From Dielma fastidiosa (GTDB lineage Bacteria; Bacillota_I; Bacilli_A; Erysipelotrichales; Erysipelotrichaceae): a stretch of DNA of 64,000 nucleotides. This document shows positions 9,013 through 16,745 of the stretch, piece by piece. The stretch covers positions 190,942-254,941 of the forward strand of contig NZ_HE578923.1 of the NCBI RefSeq assembly GCF_000313565.1, in the 5' to 3' direction. The translations under genes were made by a program, and so were the position numbers. The notes below the pieces were generated by a model. The model made no database searches and had not been told where the DNA came from. It was given only the letters and a program-made list of their open reading frames with translations. How positions within the stretch are numbered: position 1 is the stretch's first letter; every line of letters starts with the position of its first letter.

Positions 9013-9576
9013 TTATTGGTTTCTAAGATTGTCAATCGCGTTAGTAAAGCTTCCCTGCAGCATCGTTGATAAGGTAGCCGCCAGCTCTTCACTGCTGTCA
9101 CGGCAGCCGCGGGTCAGCCATTGAATAATTAAACCAGAGAATGCAATCGCATAAAAATTAACAATGAAATTAAGTCTGTCCGGATCAATATTCACATCAT
9201 GAGCAAATTGACGGATACCGTTCTCTACCATCGCAAATGAGGTTTCTGAAAGAAACATCTCCAAATGATCGCGGCCTAATGAATTAAATGTATTCAGACA
9301 GAATACCTTATTCTGTTCGATATATTTCAAGATTTTCAAAAAGTGGTCCGGCCATTGTTCTAAAGAATCAAATTCCGGAAGCTTTTCGATAACTTCACTT
9401 TGATAGATATAACCAAGGCATTCATAAATATCCTGAAAGTGATAATAAAAGGTCTGACGGTTCAGATCGCATTTTTCGCATACCATGGCGACGGTGATTT
9501 TATTCATGGGCATGAGGTTCATCAATTCTTTTAAAGCATGACCCAATTCTTTTTTTGTTAATGCTGAACTGCTCAT
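9013..9576 (-). CDS. TetR/AcrR-family regulator (DhaS-like)
   Basis: 187 residues from the ATG at 9576, chosen because AGAGGTGAG precedes it; an earlier start would add ten residues without a ribosome site. The N-terminal HTH is KITVAMVCEKCDLNRQTFYYHFQDIYECLGYIY, typical of TetR proteins with the FYYHF motif. The C-terminal part (IAFSGLIIQWLTRGC) fits the TetR_C group found in DhaS-like regulators. It is divergent from degV, with a candidate dyad operator over the degV -35 box, so degV is its probable target. The ligand is unknown. Confidence 0.85.
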   Translation of the reverse strand: MSSSALTKKELGHALKELMNLMPMNKITVAMVCEKCDLNRQTFYYHFQDIYECLGYIYQSEVIEKLPEFDSLEQWPDHFLKILKYIEQNKVFCLNTFNSLGRDHLEMFLSETSFAMVENGIRQFAHDVNIDPDRLNFIVNFYAIAFSGLIIQWLTRGCRDSSEELAATLSTMLQGSFTNAIDNLRNQ

Positions 9577-9666
9577 AATCTCACCTCTATGCAGACATTG
9601 TACCATAAAATTAAGTGATTTAGAAGACGAACAAGCTCTCTTAATAAAATGACTAAATAATTAATA

Positions 9667-9708
9667 AAGTCAAAAAATGATTGACTTCTTGTTTGACCAT
9701 GTTATAAT
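9667..9708 (+). promoter_or_regulatory. degV promoter with dyad over the -35 box
   Basis: TTGACT (9681-9686), 16-nt spacer, TATAAT (9703-9708). The inverted repeat AAGTCAA-N7-TTGACTT (9667-9687) covers the -35, where a TetR-type repressor could block RNA polymerase. Confidence 0.7.
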
Positions 9709-9732
9709 GAATTCACTTAACGGAGGAAATTT

Positions 9733-10590
9733 ATGTCTAAATTCTTGATAGTTACAGATACTACATCCACACTGATTCCTCAGGATTCAGAGAAATACGG
9801 AATTGAAATTGTACCACTCAGCGTACTGAATAAAGGGATTGAATATGCAGATGGTATTGATATTAATGCCGAGCAGTTTGCCGATTTGCTGCGTAATGGT
9901 GAGATGCCGACAACCTCTCAGCCTAACATCGGCAGAGTAGAAGAATTAATGAAGAAATGGAAGGCTGCTGATTATGATGCGATCCTAATTATTACGATTA
10001 GTTCTTATCTGTCAGGCACTTATCAAGGCTTCTTGATGACCGCCAAAAATCTGGATATGAAAAATGTACATGTGATTGATTCGCTGACTGTTGGCGCGCC
10101 AATGCTGGATATGGCATTGACTGCGAAGCGTTATGCGGATGCGGGACGTTCACTGGATGATATTTTGACAATGCTTAAGGCAAAAATCAAAGATACTTAT
10201 TCAATGCTTTATCCGAAGAATTTGGAGCAGCTGAAAAAAGGCGGCCGCATTTCACCAGTTGCTGCCGGTATGGCTTCATTACTTAAAATTAAGCCGCTGC
10301 TTTATTTAAAGGAAGATGGTACTTGCGTTGAAAAATATGGAATGGCCAGAACAGATTCCAAGATTTATGATATGATCATTGAAGAATTTAAAAAGCGTAA
10401 CGTAAATGCTGAAACCCATGAATTTTATATCATGGAGGCTGAAGGCATGGAGAATGTTGAAGCCTTTCTCAGTAAGGCCAAAGAAGCGTTTGGCACTGAT
10501 ATGAGTTTTAAAATTATACAATTACCTGCCGTACTTACATGTCATGCCGGCTTGGGCAGCTTTGCGGTACAATCTTGTTTAAAAAACTAA
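9733..10590 (+). CDS. DegV family fatty-acid-binding protein
   Basis: 285 residues, full length. The start VTDTTSTLIPQDSEKYGIEIVPLSV is characteristic, as are the TTSQPNIG segment, the ISSYLSGTYQG motif and the C-terminal CHAGLGSFAV. DegV/FakB proteins bind a fatty acid and present it to a FakA kinase for phospholipid synthesis; no fakA lies nearby. CGGAGG precedes the ATG. The gene is monocistronic with its own promoter and terminator, and is probably controlled by the divergent TetR protein. Confidence 0.9.
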   Translation: MSKFLIVTDTTSTLIPQDSEKYGIEIVPLSVLNKGIEYADGIDINAEQFADLLRNGEMPTTSQPNIGRVEELMKKWKAADYDAILIITISSYLSGTYQGFLMTAKNLDMKNVHVIDSLTVGAPMLDMALTAKRYADAGRSLDDILTMLKAKIKDTYSMLYPKNLEQLKKGGRISPVAAGMASLLKIKPLLYLKEDGTCVEKYGMARTDSKIYDMIIEEFKKRNVNAETHEFYIMEAEGMENVEAFLSKAKEAFGTDMSFKIIQLPAVLTCHAGLGSFAVQSCLKN

Positions 10591-10612
10591 TGAGCGAATG
10601 CTCATTTTTCTT
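10589..10612 (+). terminator. Terminator of degV
   Basis: Stem AATGAGC/GCTCATT, GAAT loop, then TTTCTTT. It begins at the stop codon. Confidence 0.85.
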
Positions 10613-10706
10613 TGCAAGTTATTGTGCAATCAATGCAACTTAAGAATGGAAGCTGGCAAAACATGGCATTCAGTGACATAATAAAGTAAAGAAGGAGGGT
10701 CTGCTT

Positions 10707-11399
10707 ATGAAAATTATCTGTGCAATGCTATTAATGCTGTTATGCGGCTGCAGCACTCTTGTCCGTCCTGATGCTATTGATCATTATCAGTATGAGGGCA
10801 AAATTGTGGAAATAAAAGATGATCAGATGATGATCCTGGGAAAGGATGGCTTAGTACACGTTGGCGGTGAATTTGATACTCAATCATTAAAGGAAGGAAT
10901 GCAGGTATTAATCGACACGAATGGAACCGTGAATGAAACATATCCTATGTCAATTCAATGTATTGGATCAATTCAGGTGGTCAAAGAAGAAGATGACCTG
11001 ATTGGCTTCTATCTGGATGTGATACAGGATTTATTTGATACTGATCCAGGCTTGAATGATAAGATTGAGATGATTGCTTTTGATCTAAGCAAGGCTGACA
11101 ATCTGGATGAAGCAGAAAAAGATGCGTTGATCTGGATGGCCGGCAGTATGCTGGGCACTGATACCCGGGCCGCAACATATGATGAGCTTGTAGAAGAAGG
11201 GCTTATCGATGATGAAAATCTATATTTTGAGAAAGGACTGCTGTTTAATCTTGAAGCTAAGACTGTCGATGAGAACCATTTTACTTTCACAATACAGAAA
11301 TGGCGCAGTGGTTTAGGCGCTTATTGGTTTGCTGATTGCAAGGCGGTTAAAACGGATAATGAATGGCATTATGAAATCGGCGCTCAAATGATATCCTGA
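10707..11399 (+). CDS. Predicted lipoprotein of unknown function
   Basis: 230 residues. A short lipoprotein signal peptide (MKIICAMLLMLLCGC) has a lipobox LCGC with the acylated Cys at residue 15. Residues about 28-75 look like a small OB-like beta domain (YEGKIVEIKDDQMMILG). The rest is acidic and alpha/beta. No family was recognised. GAAGGAGG precedes the ATG. It stands alone between degV and a hydrolase and should sit on the outer face of the membrane. Confidence 0.7.
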   Translation: MKIICAMLLMLLCGCSTLVRPDAIDHYQYEGKIVEIKDDQMMILGKDGLVHVGGEFDTQSLKEGMQVLIDTNGTVNETYPMSIQCIGSIQVVKEEDDLIGFYLDVIQDLFDTDPGLNDKIEMIAFDLSKADNLDEAEKDALIWMAGSMLGTDTRAATYDELVEEGLIDDENLYFEKGLLFNLEAKTVDENHFTFTIQKWRSGLGAYWFADCKAVKTDNEWHYEIGAQMIS

Positions 11400-11420
11400 T
11401 GAAATTTAGATAAAAATGAG

Positions 11421-11456
11421 TGATTCAATGAATGGCTTTGATGTATAATAATAAGC
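11421..11456 (+). promoter_or_regulatory. Promoter giving an apparently leaderless mRNA
   Basis: TATAAT at 11444-11449 ends only 7 nt before the ATG at 11457, so transcription should begin at or next to the start codon. The -35 region (about 11421-11426, TGATTC) is weak. No Shine-Dalgarno sequence is visible. Confidence 0.55.
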
Positions 11457-12146
11457 ATGGAAACCATTATTTATGTAAATCAATGCAGATTGTATCTGGA
11501 AATTGAAGGCGAGGGTGAGCCCTTGCTTTTTCTCCATGGCAATGGTGAAGACAGTCATTATTTTCAGCGTCAGCAGTCATTATTCACAAAATATTATCAA
11601 TGTATTTTTATGGACAGCCGTGCTCACGGTAAAAGCGATGTAGGTACAGCGCCGCTTTCTTTAACGCTGATGGCTGATGATGTCATAAAGGCCATTGAGG
11701 CATTAAATCTGCCGCCGGTGAATGTGCTGGGCTTCAGTGATGGAGCTAATATTGCTTTACTGGCCGCGTTGAAACAGCCGCAATTATTTAAACGCATTAT
11801 TTTAAATGGGGCCAATATTATGCCAAGCGGTCTGAAAACTAGTGTATATCTGTCAATTTTGCGTGAATATGTTTTCGCTAAAGGGCTTAATCGGCAGCTG
11901 CTCGCACTGATGGTCAAGGAACCTAAGCTGTCATTTAAAGATTTGACACGCGTTCAATGTCCGGTACTAGTCATTGCGGGTGAGCATGATATGATTAAAA
12001 AGGCACATACACAAAAAATTGCCGCTTCACTGCCTGATGCAAAGCTGGCAATTATCCCTAAGGCAGATCATTTCTGCGCGTTTAAACACGATCAGATATT
12101 CAATCAGATTGTTCTTGAATTCTTGGCTGGCAACTTAATCCCTTAA
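11457..12146 (+). CDS. Alpha/beta hydrolase
   Basis: 229 residues. The oxyanion segment is LLFLHGNGED; the nucleophile elbow is GFSDG with Ser94; the acid is probably the Asp of AGEHDMI; the catalytic His is in KADHFCAF. The substrate cannot be told. The ATG at 11457 is the first possible start after an in-frame TGA at 11439. It lacks a ribosome site and lies 7 nt after a TATAAT box, so the mRNA may be leaderless. The stop codon is inside the terminator stem. Confidence 0.88.
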   Translation: METIIYVNQCRLYLEIEGEGEPLLFLHGNGEDSHYFQRQQSLFTKYYQCIFMDSRAHGKSDVGTAPLSLTLMADDVIKAIEALNLPPVNVLGFSDGANIALLAALKQPQLFKRIILNGANIMPSGLKTSVYLSILREYVFAKGLNRQLLALMVKEPKLSFKDLTRVQCPVLVIAGEHDMIKKAHTQKIAASLPDAKLAIIPKADHFCAFKHDQIFNQIVLEFLAGNLIP

Positions 12147-12175
12147 GCTAAATACTTAAGGGATTTTATTTTACT
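12137..12175 (+). terminator. Terminator of the hydrolase gene
   Basis: Perfect 11-bp stem AATCCCTTAAG/CTTAAGGGATT, 7-nt loop, TTATTTT tail. The left arm overlaps the end of the coding region. Confidence 0.9.
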
Positions 12176-12179
12176 TGTA

Positions 12180-12212
12180 TAAAAAAAGAATGACATCCCT
12201 TGATTGTCATTC
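12180..12212 (-). terminator. Terminator of the LytTR gene (minus strand)
   Basis: Read on the minus strand: GAATGACA/TGTCATTC with a 9-nt loop, followed by a seven-T run. Confidence 0.85.
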
Positions 12213-12229
12213 TCAGTAATTCAAAATTT

Positions 12230-12943
12230 TTAATTCTCAATATAATCAGCATATTGCTTTTTAATATTATTTAAAGATTCTTTTGGAATCGGTATCGTGA
12301 TATTACTGATTAAAGTAAAATGCCGATTTTCCAGCTTATTAATATAATTCATACTGACTAAATAGCTTTTATGACATCGCAGAAATCTTCGATCATCTAA
12401 TTGCTTCTCGATATTATCCAGCTTATCATTAATTGATATGACACTGCCATCCTTGCAGTGGAAGAATACCTGCCGTTTTAAGCTTTCTACATAGACAATA
12501 TCCTTGTGTTTGATTCGATAATAACCAAACTTAGAATTCAGTGTGATGTAGCGGGCATCTATTTTTTGGAAAATATGACATAATTCATCAGCCAGCGCTT
12601 TAACTTCTTGCGCATTATACGGCTGAAGAATATAATTAAAGGCACGTATTCCATAAGAAGCATAGGCATAGTCCTTAACCGCTGAAGTTATCACAATCTT
12701 GCAATGACTGTCATAGGTGCGAATATAACGTGCCAGCTTCATTCCTTCACTGTCCTCGCCGTCAACGGCGATAAAGATAATATCATAGACAACATGGTTG
12801 TCACAATGATTCAGCGCCTCTTTGTAGTTATCATATTTGGTAATTAGAAAGGGTGTTTTATTAGCTGTGAGAGCATCGAATAACATTGTATAGAGTGTTT
12901 CTAAATTTTCTTTATTGCTGTCACATATTGAAAATCTTAACAT
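12230..12943 (-). CDS. LytTR-type regulator with degenerate receiver
   Basis: 237 residues. Residues 1-115 align with a receiver domain and about 138-235 form a LytTR DNA-binding domain (VYVESLKRQVFFHCKDG, FLRCHKSYLVSMNYI). The receiver has lost key residues: the phospho-acceptor Asp is Ala59 (DIIFIAV), the acidic pair is D8-S9, and the conserved Lys-Pro is Gln107-Pro. It probably works without phosphorylation. No histidine kinase is adjacent. TAGGAGG precedes the ATG. It lies last in a minus-strand run behind the SDR, DUF975 and GT51 genes. Confidence 0.85.
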   Translation of the reverse strand: MLRFSICDSNKENLETLYTMLFDALTANKTPFLITKYDNYKEALNHCDNHVVYDIIFIAVDGEDSEGMKLARYIRTYDSHCKIVITSAVKDYAYASYGIRAFNYILQPYNAQEVKALADELCHIFQKIDARYITLNSKFGYYRIKHKDIVYVESLKRQVFFHCKDGSVISINDKLDNIEKQLDDRRFLRCHKSYLVSMNYINKLENRHFTLISNITIPIPKESLNNIKKQYADYIEN

Positions 12944-12960
12944 GTTGAGCCTCCTAAAAA

Positions 12961-13677
12961 TTAAAAATTGTTTTCAACAAAAGGCCGCAGCACAAGTTCA
13001 TGAACAACCGCATCATCCTCACATTCTAATACGGCAAGGATAGCGTTGGCAACTGTTTTAGGATGCATGTAATCTTCACGGACATTTGTACGGAAATTTG
13101 TGTTAATTCCACCGGGATATATACCAGTAACCTTGATATGACTTTCTCGGACTTCTTTTAATAAGATCTGATGCAGGATATCCATCGCGTGTTTACTGGC
13201 AGAATAAGCGCCGCTGTTTTCAATGGAATGCTTGCATACTGAAGAAAGAATATTTATGATATGCCCATCACCGACTTCCTTCATATGGGGAAGTACACCT
13301 TGAATAAAGATCAGCGGTGATACACAGTTCAGATTAAGCATATATCTTAAATCATTCAAATCAATATTTTCTACTAAATCTTTTTTTATATTTGCACCGG
13401 CATTATTAATTAGTATATCAATATCACCAAGCGCTTCCTGAGCGTTGCGGATGAAGGCATAACAGCATTCATCATCAGTAACATCGAAGCATGCCGCAAA
13501 TACCTTGACACATGGGTTTACGGTATGGACTGCGCGTACAGTTTCCTTTAGCTTAGCTTCATTTCTGCCGCAGATTGCTAATGAGCAGCTATATTTGCTG
13601 GCAATCGCCAGCGTCAATGCTTTACCAAGACCATCACTGGCACCGGTAATCAAGACCTTAGATTGATTGCTGATCAT
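12961..13677 (-). CDS. Short-chain dehydrogenase/reductase
   Basis: 238 residues with classical SDR motifs: TGASDGLG (cofactor loop), NNAG, a Ser in ILSSVCK and YSASK as the catalytic Tyr/Lys, then PGGINTNF. The cofactor loop and the following CGRNE suggest NADP(H) use. The substrate is unknown. It starts 5 nt after the end of the DUF975 gene with only a weak ribosome site (CAGGTAA), so coupling is likely. Confidence 0.88.
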   Translation of the reverse strand: MISNQSKVLITGASDGLGKALTLAIASKYSCSLAICGRNEAKLKETVRAVHTVNPCVKVFAACFDVTDDECCYAFIRNAQEALGDIDILINNAGANIKKDLVENIDLNDLRYMLNLNCVSPLIFIQGVLPHMKEVGDGHIINILSSVCKHSIENSGAYSASKHAMDILHQILLKEVRESHIKVTGIYPGGINTNFRTNVREDYMHPKTVANAILAVLECEDDAVVHELVLRPFVENNF

Positions 13678-13682
13678 AAGCG

Positions 13683-14417
13683 TTACCTGTAAAAGCCTGG
13701 GAATTCATCAAAACCGGCATATCCGGCATCAATGTATTCATCACGCAGGGTAATATATAGCTCAGCATAGGTAGCTTCCATATAAGGCATAACAGCAACA
13801 CCGACAATGCCGCAGGTGAAGGAAGACAGAATCATCCAGCCAATGAAAGATAAGTATAATACGAAAATATCCCATTTATTACCCATTGTCATTTCCCGTG
13901 TCATTTGAAATACCCGATGGGAATTAAGTCCTGGATTTTCAGCAAGAATATATGAAATTTGACTGTACTCAATGCTTTTAATAATACCCGGTACAATAAA
14001 CAGCAGGGTCCATAGGAAGATATACAGATTGCATATAAACATAATCGCCACAATGTTGAAGTAATCCTTTTGTCTGAATGTAAACAGCAGGGCTTCCATG
14101 GATGAAGGCTCTTCACGGTTTTCCAAGAAGTAACGGGCCTTACCAACATTTAATGGATTAATAATAAAAATGCTGTAAATAATGCCAAGGATTCCCAGCA
14201 AAGAAGCTGAGAATAAAGAAAGAAAAAGCAGGGGCCGATTATAGTAGGAAGTCATTGAACCTAAATTCAATGTGAATTCCTGATAATCGAGGTTATATTC
14301 GACGGATATGAAATTGCCGGCCAGTACCGCGATGACGATACAAACGAGCAGGCACTGCCAGTAATTCGCTTTAATTGAAGCTTTGGCGCGTGCTTTTAAT
14401 TCGGAACGTGTCCACAT
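13683..14417 (-). CDS. DUF975 family membrane protein
   Basis: 244 residues. The start MWTRSELKARAKASIKANYW is the hallmark of DUF975 proteins. About five or six membrane helices follow, with a conserved FIINPLNVGKARYFLE segment. The family has no established function; it often accompanies envelope genes. GAGGTGATTTT precedes the ATG. The gap to the upstream GT51 gene is 42 nt. Confidence 0.85.
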   Translation of the reverse strand: MWTRSELKARAKASIKANYWQCLLVCIVIAVLAGNFISVEYNLDYQEFTLNLGSMTSYYNRPLLFLSLFSASLLGILGIIYSIFIINPLNVGKARYFLENREEPSSMEALLFTFRQKDYFNIVAIMFICNLYIFLWTLLFIVPGIIKSIEYSQISYILAENPGLNSHRVFQMTREMTMGNKWDIFVLYLSFIGWMILSSFTCGIVGVAVMPYMEATYAELYITLRDEYIDAGYAGFDEFPGFYR

Positions 14418-14459
14418 AAAATCACCTCACTATTATTATACGCTAATCAAGCAACTATT

Positions 14460-15179
14460 TTAAGTGTTTATTTCAGAAGTGTCACTCTGATACCTGATTA
14501 TATCGGCCTGTTCCTGAGTGATTAATGCTTGCTTAAGCATTGCGTCAAGAACCTCAAGCTGACGCTTTCTGGCGGCCTCATAACCATCAGACAGCTGCAG
14601 CACTGCCGGAGCTTGCGGAAGACCGGCCAGCAATGTTGCCTCATCTAGTGTTAATTCATCGGCGTTTTTATGAAAATAGCCCTGCGCCGCGTTTTGAATG
14701 CCATAATAGCCGTCTCCGAAATAAATGATATTCAAATAAAGCGTCAGAATTTCATCCTTGGTCAATGCGCTCTCCAGATCGCGTGCAAAGAACAATTCTG
14801 CTACTTTTCGAGATAAATTCTTATCCTGATCAAGAAATAGGTTTTTAGCCAGCTGTTGGGTTATTGTAGAGCCGCCCATGACATAATTCAGATGGATTAT
14901 ATCGGTAATTACGGCCTCAACTATTTTAGCGATACGAATGCCTTTATGAGTGTAAAAATGCGGGTCTTCAACAGCCAGAATCGCATTGATAAAATCTTTG
15001 CTGATTGCATTAAGCGGTGTATAGGAGGCGTCATCCTGTATAGCTTGGATGGTAAGCGTCATGGATTCATTACTGCGAATTGACACATAACGGCGATAAC
15101 CAACACAAAAAGTCGCTGATAAAAAGAGCAATGCGGTCAGCAGCAGACAGGTTATACAGCGTTTGAGATGCTTTTTCAT
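14460..15179 (-). CDS. Monofunctional peptidoglycan glycosyltransferase (GT51)
   Basis: 239 residues: an N-terminal membrane anchor (about 8-28) and a GT51 domain. The catalytic Glu71 lies in AVEDPHFYTHKG; GGSTITQQLAKNLFL and the second Glu in RKVAELFFARDLE are present, as are YFGDGYYGIQNAAQGYF and LLAGLPQAP. No transpeptidase domain follows, so it polymerises lipid II into glycan strands outside the membrane but does not crosslink. It is the first gene of the minus-strand group ending in the LytTR regulator. Confidence 0.92.
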   Translation of the reverse strand: MKKHLKRCITCLLLTALLFLSATFCVGYRRYVSIRSNESMTLTIQAIQDDASYTPLNAISKDFINAILAVEDPHFYTHKGIRIAKIVEAVITDIIHLNYVMGGSTITQQLAKNLFLDQDKNLSRKVAELFFARDLESALTKDEILTLYLNIIYFGDGYYGIQNAAQGYFHKNADELTLDEATLLAGLPQAPAVLQLSDGYEAARKRQLEVLDAMLKQALITQEQADIIRYQSDTSEINT

Positions 15180-15311
15180 GGCTTACCTCCTAAGAACGTG
15201 ATTTACTATATCATTTTTGTGTGAAATTGAAAAGCGGCGTTGTTTGTTTTATACTATATTTTATACCGGCAGCCGCTATTTAGACGTTATTGGCTGCGGA
15301 AAGGATCGGCG

Positions 15312-16394
15312 ATGCTTCTACAATGTACAAAGACAATGCAGAATAAACTGAAAATCAATGATGGTGATCTTGAGCACCATCAGGGACATGAAATTGATTT
15401 TTATGCATGGCACGTTCATATGATTACCATTGACCGCCGCCGTATTTTTGTTTTAATGAATAATGTTACCCGTTATCCAGTATTAATTTATCGACCGTCA
15501 GATGCTGATATGCGGCACCCGAAACAGCTCTTTTTAACGGCAATCAAGGCCGCCTTGCTGGAAGAGGGAATTGATTTACAAATCGTTGAACGATATATCG
15601 AGGGTAAAATCAGCTATGCGGCATGCAGCGGCATGAGCTTGGTTTCTAAACTCAATGCGTTATGTCAGGATATTCGTAATCATTATTGTAAATGCTTTGA
15701 ACCTAATATGGTTTGTCAGCCGAGATTATCAGTGCTGCTCTCCCATCAGCCGCAGACCTATGGCAAAGTGATTGACATGCCTTATAAGCGAATGCTTCGG
15801 CAATTAAACAGAGTCTATGATTTAAACCAGACAAATCTAATTAATACGCGTACTTATCAGCTTCGTGTCAGCCTTGATTTAAACCAGACCACCGTGATGC
15901 GCCGCTTTACCATTCCGGCTCATTTTACCTTTCATCAGCTTCATGAGGTCATCAAAATCTTGTTTCAGTGGCCGTCAGCGATGAAGTATGAATTTCAGGT
16001 AGATGAGCAGCGGCTGCAGGATGGCAGTGTGATCGCTAGTGAAAACGGGGATACACACCGATGTCTGTCAGCGCTGATTGAGAGCTGTAAAGACTGTGTT
16101 TATCAAAATACATGGCGGCATACTATTGTGTTAGAGGGAATCATTGAAGAGGGCCATCGTTCAGGTCCATATTTAATAGAACGTGAAGGCATCCGGCCGC
16201 CTTTAAATGTCCGTACTGAAAAAAGCTATCTTGAGTATCTGAAAATCATCAGCAATCCCAAAAGCAAAAGACGCCGTCAGTTAATGGCCGGTAATTTTGG
16301 TGACCGCTATGAGAAAGCCTGCAGTGATGAACGGCTGAACCAACTGTTGAATAAATGGCCGCAGGCATGCCGGTCGAATCATGATCATCATTAA
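15312..16394 (+). CDS. DUF6933 + pRiA4b ORF-3-like fusion protein
   Basis: 360 residues from the ATG at 15312, preceded by AAAGGAT; a longer TTG form lacks a ribosome site. Residues about 1-140 resemble DUF6933 (MLLQCTKTMQNKL, then DFYAWHVHMITIDRRRIFVLMN). Residues about 200-340 match the pRiA4b ORF-3/IS1096 TnpR-like domain (YQLRVSLDLNQTTVMRRFTIPAHFTFHQLHEVI, later WRHTIVLEG). Neither domain has a well-established activity; the second occurs in mobile elements and stand-alone genes. No transposase or inverted repeats are seen nearby. Confidence 0.75.
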   Translation: MLLQCTKTMQNKLKINDGDLEHHQGHEIDFYAWHVHMITIDRRRIFVLMNNVTRYPVLIYRPSDADMRHPKQLFLTAIKAALLEEGIDLQIVERYIEGKISYAACSGMSLVSKLNALCQDIRNHYCKCFEPNMVCQPRLSVLLSHQPQTYGKVIDMPYKRMLRQLNRVYDLNQTNLINTRTYQLRVSLDLNQTTVMRRFTIPAHFTFHQLHEVIKILFQWPSAMKYEFQVDEQRLQDGSVIASENGDTHRCLSALIESCKDCVYQNTWRHTIVLEGIIEEGHRSGPYLIEREGIRPPLNVRTEKSYLEYLKIISNPKSKRRRQLMAGNFGDRYEKACSDERLNQLLNKWPQACRSNHDHH

Positions 16395-16400
16395 ATGAAT

Positions 16401-16442
16401 TATAAAAAAGAACAAGCTCTGCTGAACTTGTTCGTATTTTTT
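16401..16442. terminator. Bidirectional terminator between fusion gene and tRNA
   Basis: Stem GAACAAG/CTTGTTC (16410-16433). T-rich tails lie on both strands (GTATTTTTT on plus, TTTTTTATA on minus), so it can end both the plus-strand gene and the minus-strand tRNA. Confidence 0.85.
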
Positions 16443-16445
16443 AAT

Positions 16446-16519
16446 TGGCAGGAGGAGAAGGGATCGAACCCTCGATTACAGAGCCAGAATCTGTCGTCTT
16501 ACCACTTGACCATCCTCCT
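16446..16519 (-). tRNA. tRNA-Gln (anticodon CTG)
   Basis: A complete 74-nt cloverleaf including encoded CCA. The acceptor is AGGAGGA/TCCTCCT, the anticodon stem ACAGA/TCTGT with loop TTCTGGC, and the T arm GAGGG-TTCGATC-CCTTC. The anticodon CTG reads CAG. It lies alone, with a candidate promoter upstream on the minus strand and a shared terminator downstream. Confidence 0.95.
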
Positions 16520-16593
16520 AAAGATGGGGTGAAAACAATGAATGATTCATCATTTTCTGCTTGGGATAATGAGCACACAAAATCCCTGCTAAT

Positions 16594-16622
16594 AGTATAT
16601 AAGATTTCAAATAAAAATGCAA
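16594..16622 (-). promoter_or_regulatory. Candidate promoter for tRNA-Gln
   Basis: On the minus strand TTGCAT (16622-16617), 17-nt spacer, TATACT (16599-16594). This leaves a 5' leader of roughly 65-70 nt before the mature tRNA. The remaining bases to 16745 hold nothing recognisable. Confidence 0.45.
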
Positions 16623-16745
16623 GATGAAATTTTAAAAGTTTTTCACCTTAAGGAACGAGATCAAAATGATTCCTGATGTTGAGGGAAATTCATTCCTTGA
16701 GCTCCTGGATTATCCAAAGGCACACTAGATAGGATGCCATAATTT

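Noticed and set aside
15240-15311. N-terminal extension of the DUF6933 fusion protein
   Set aside because: It would start at TTG without a ribosome site, and the DUF6933 similarity begins at the ATG at 15312.
16445-16627. Plus-strand reading frame beginning MAGGEGIEPSITEPES
   Set aside because: It is the antisense of tRNA-Gln. Frames starting with this MAGGEGIEPS type are a classical artefact over tRNA genes.
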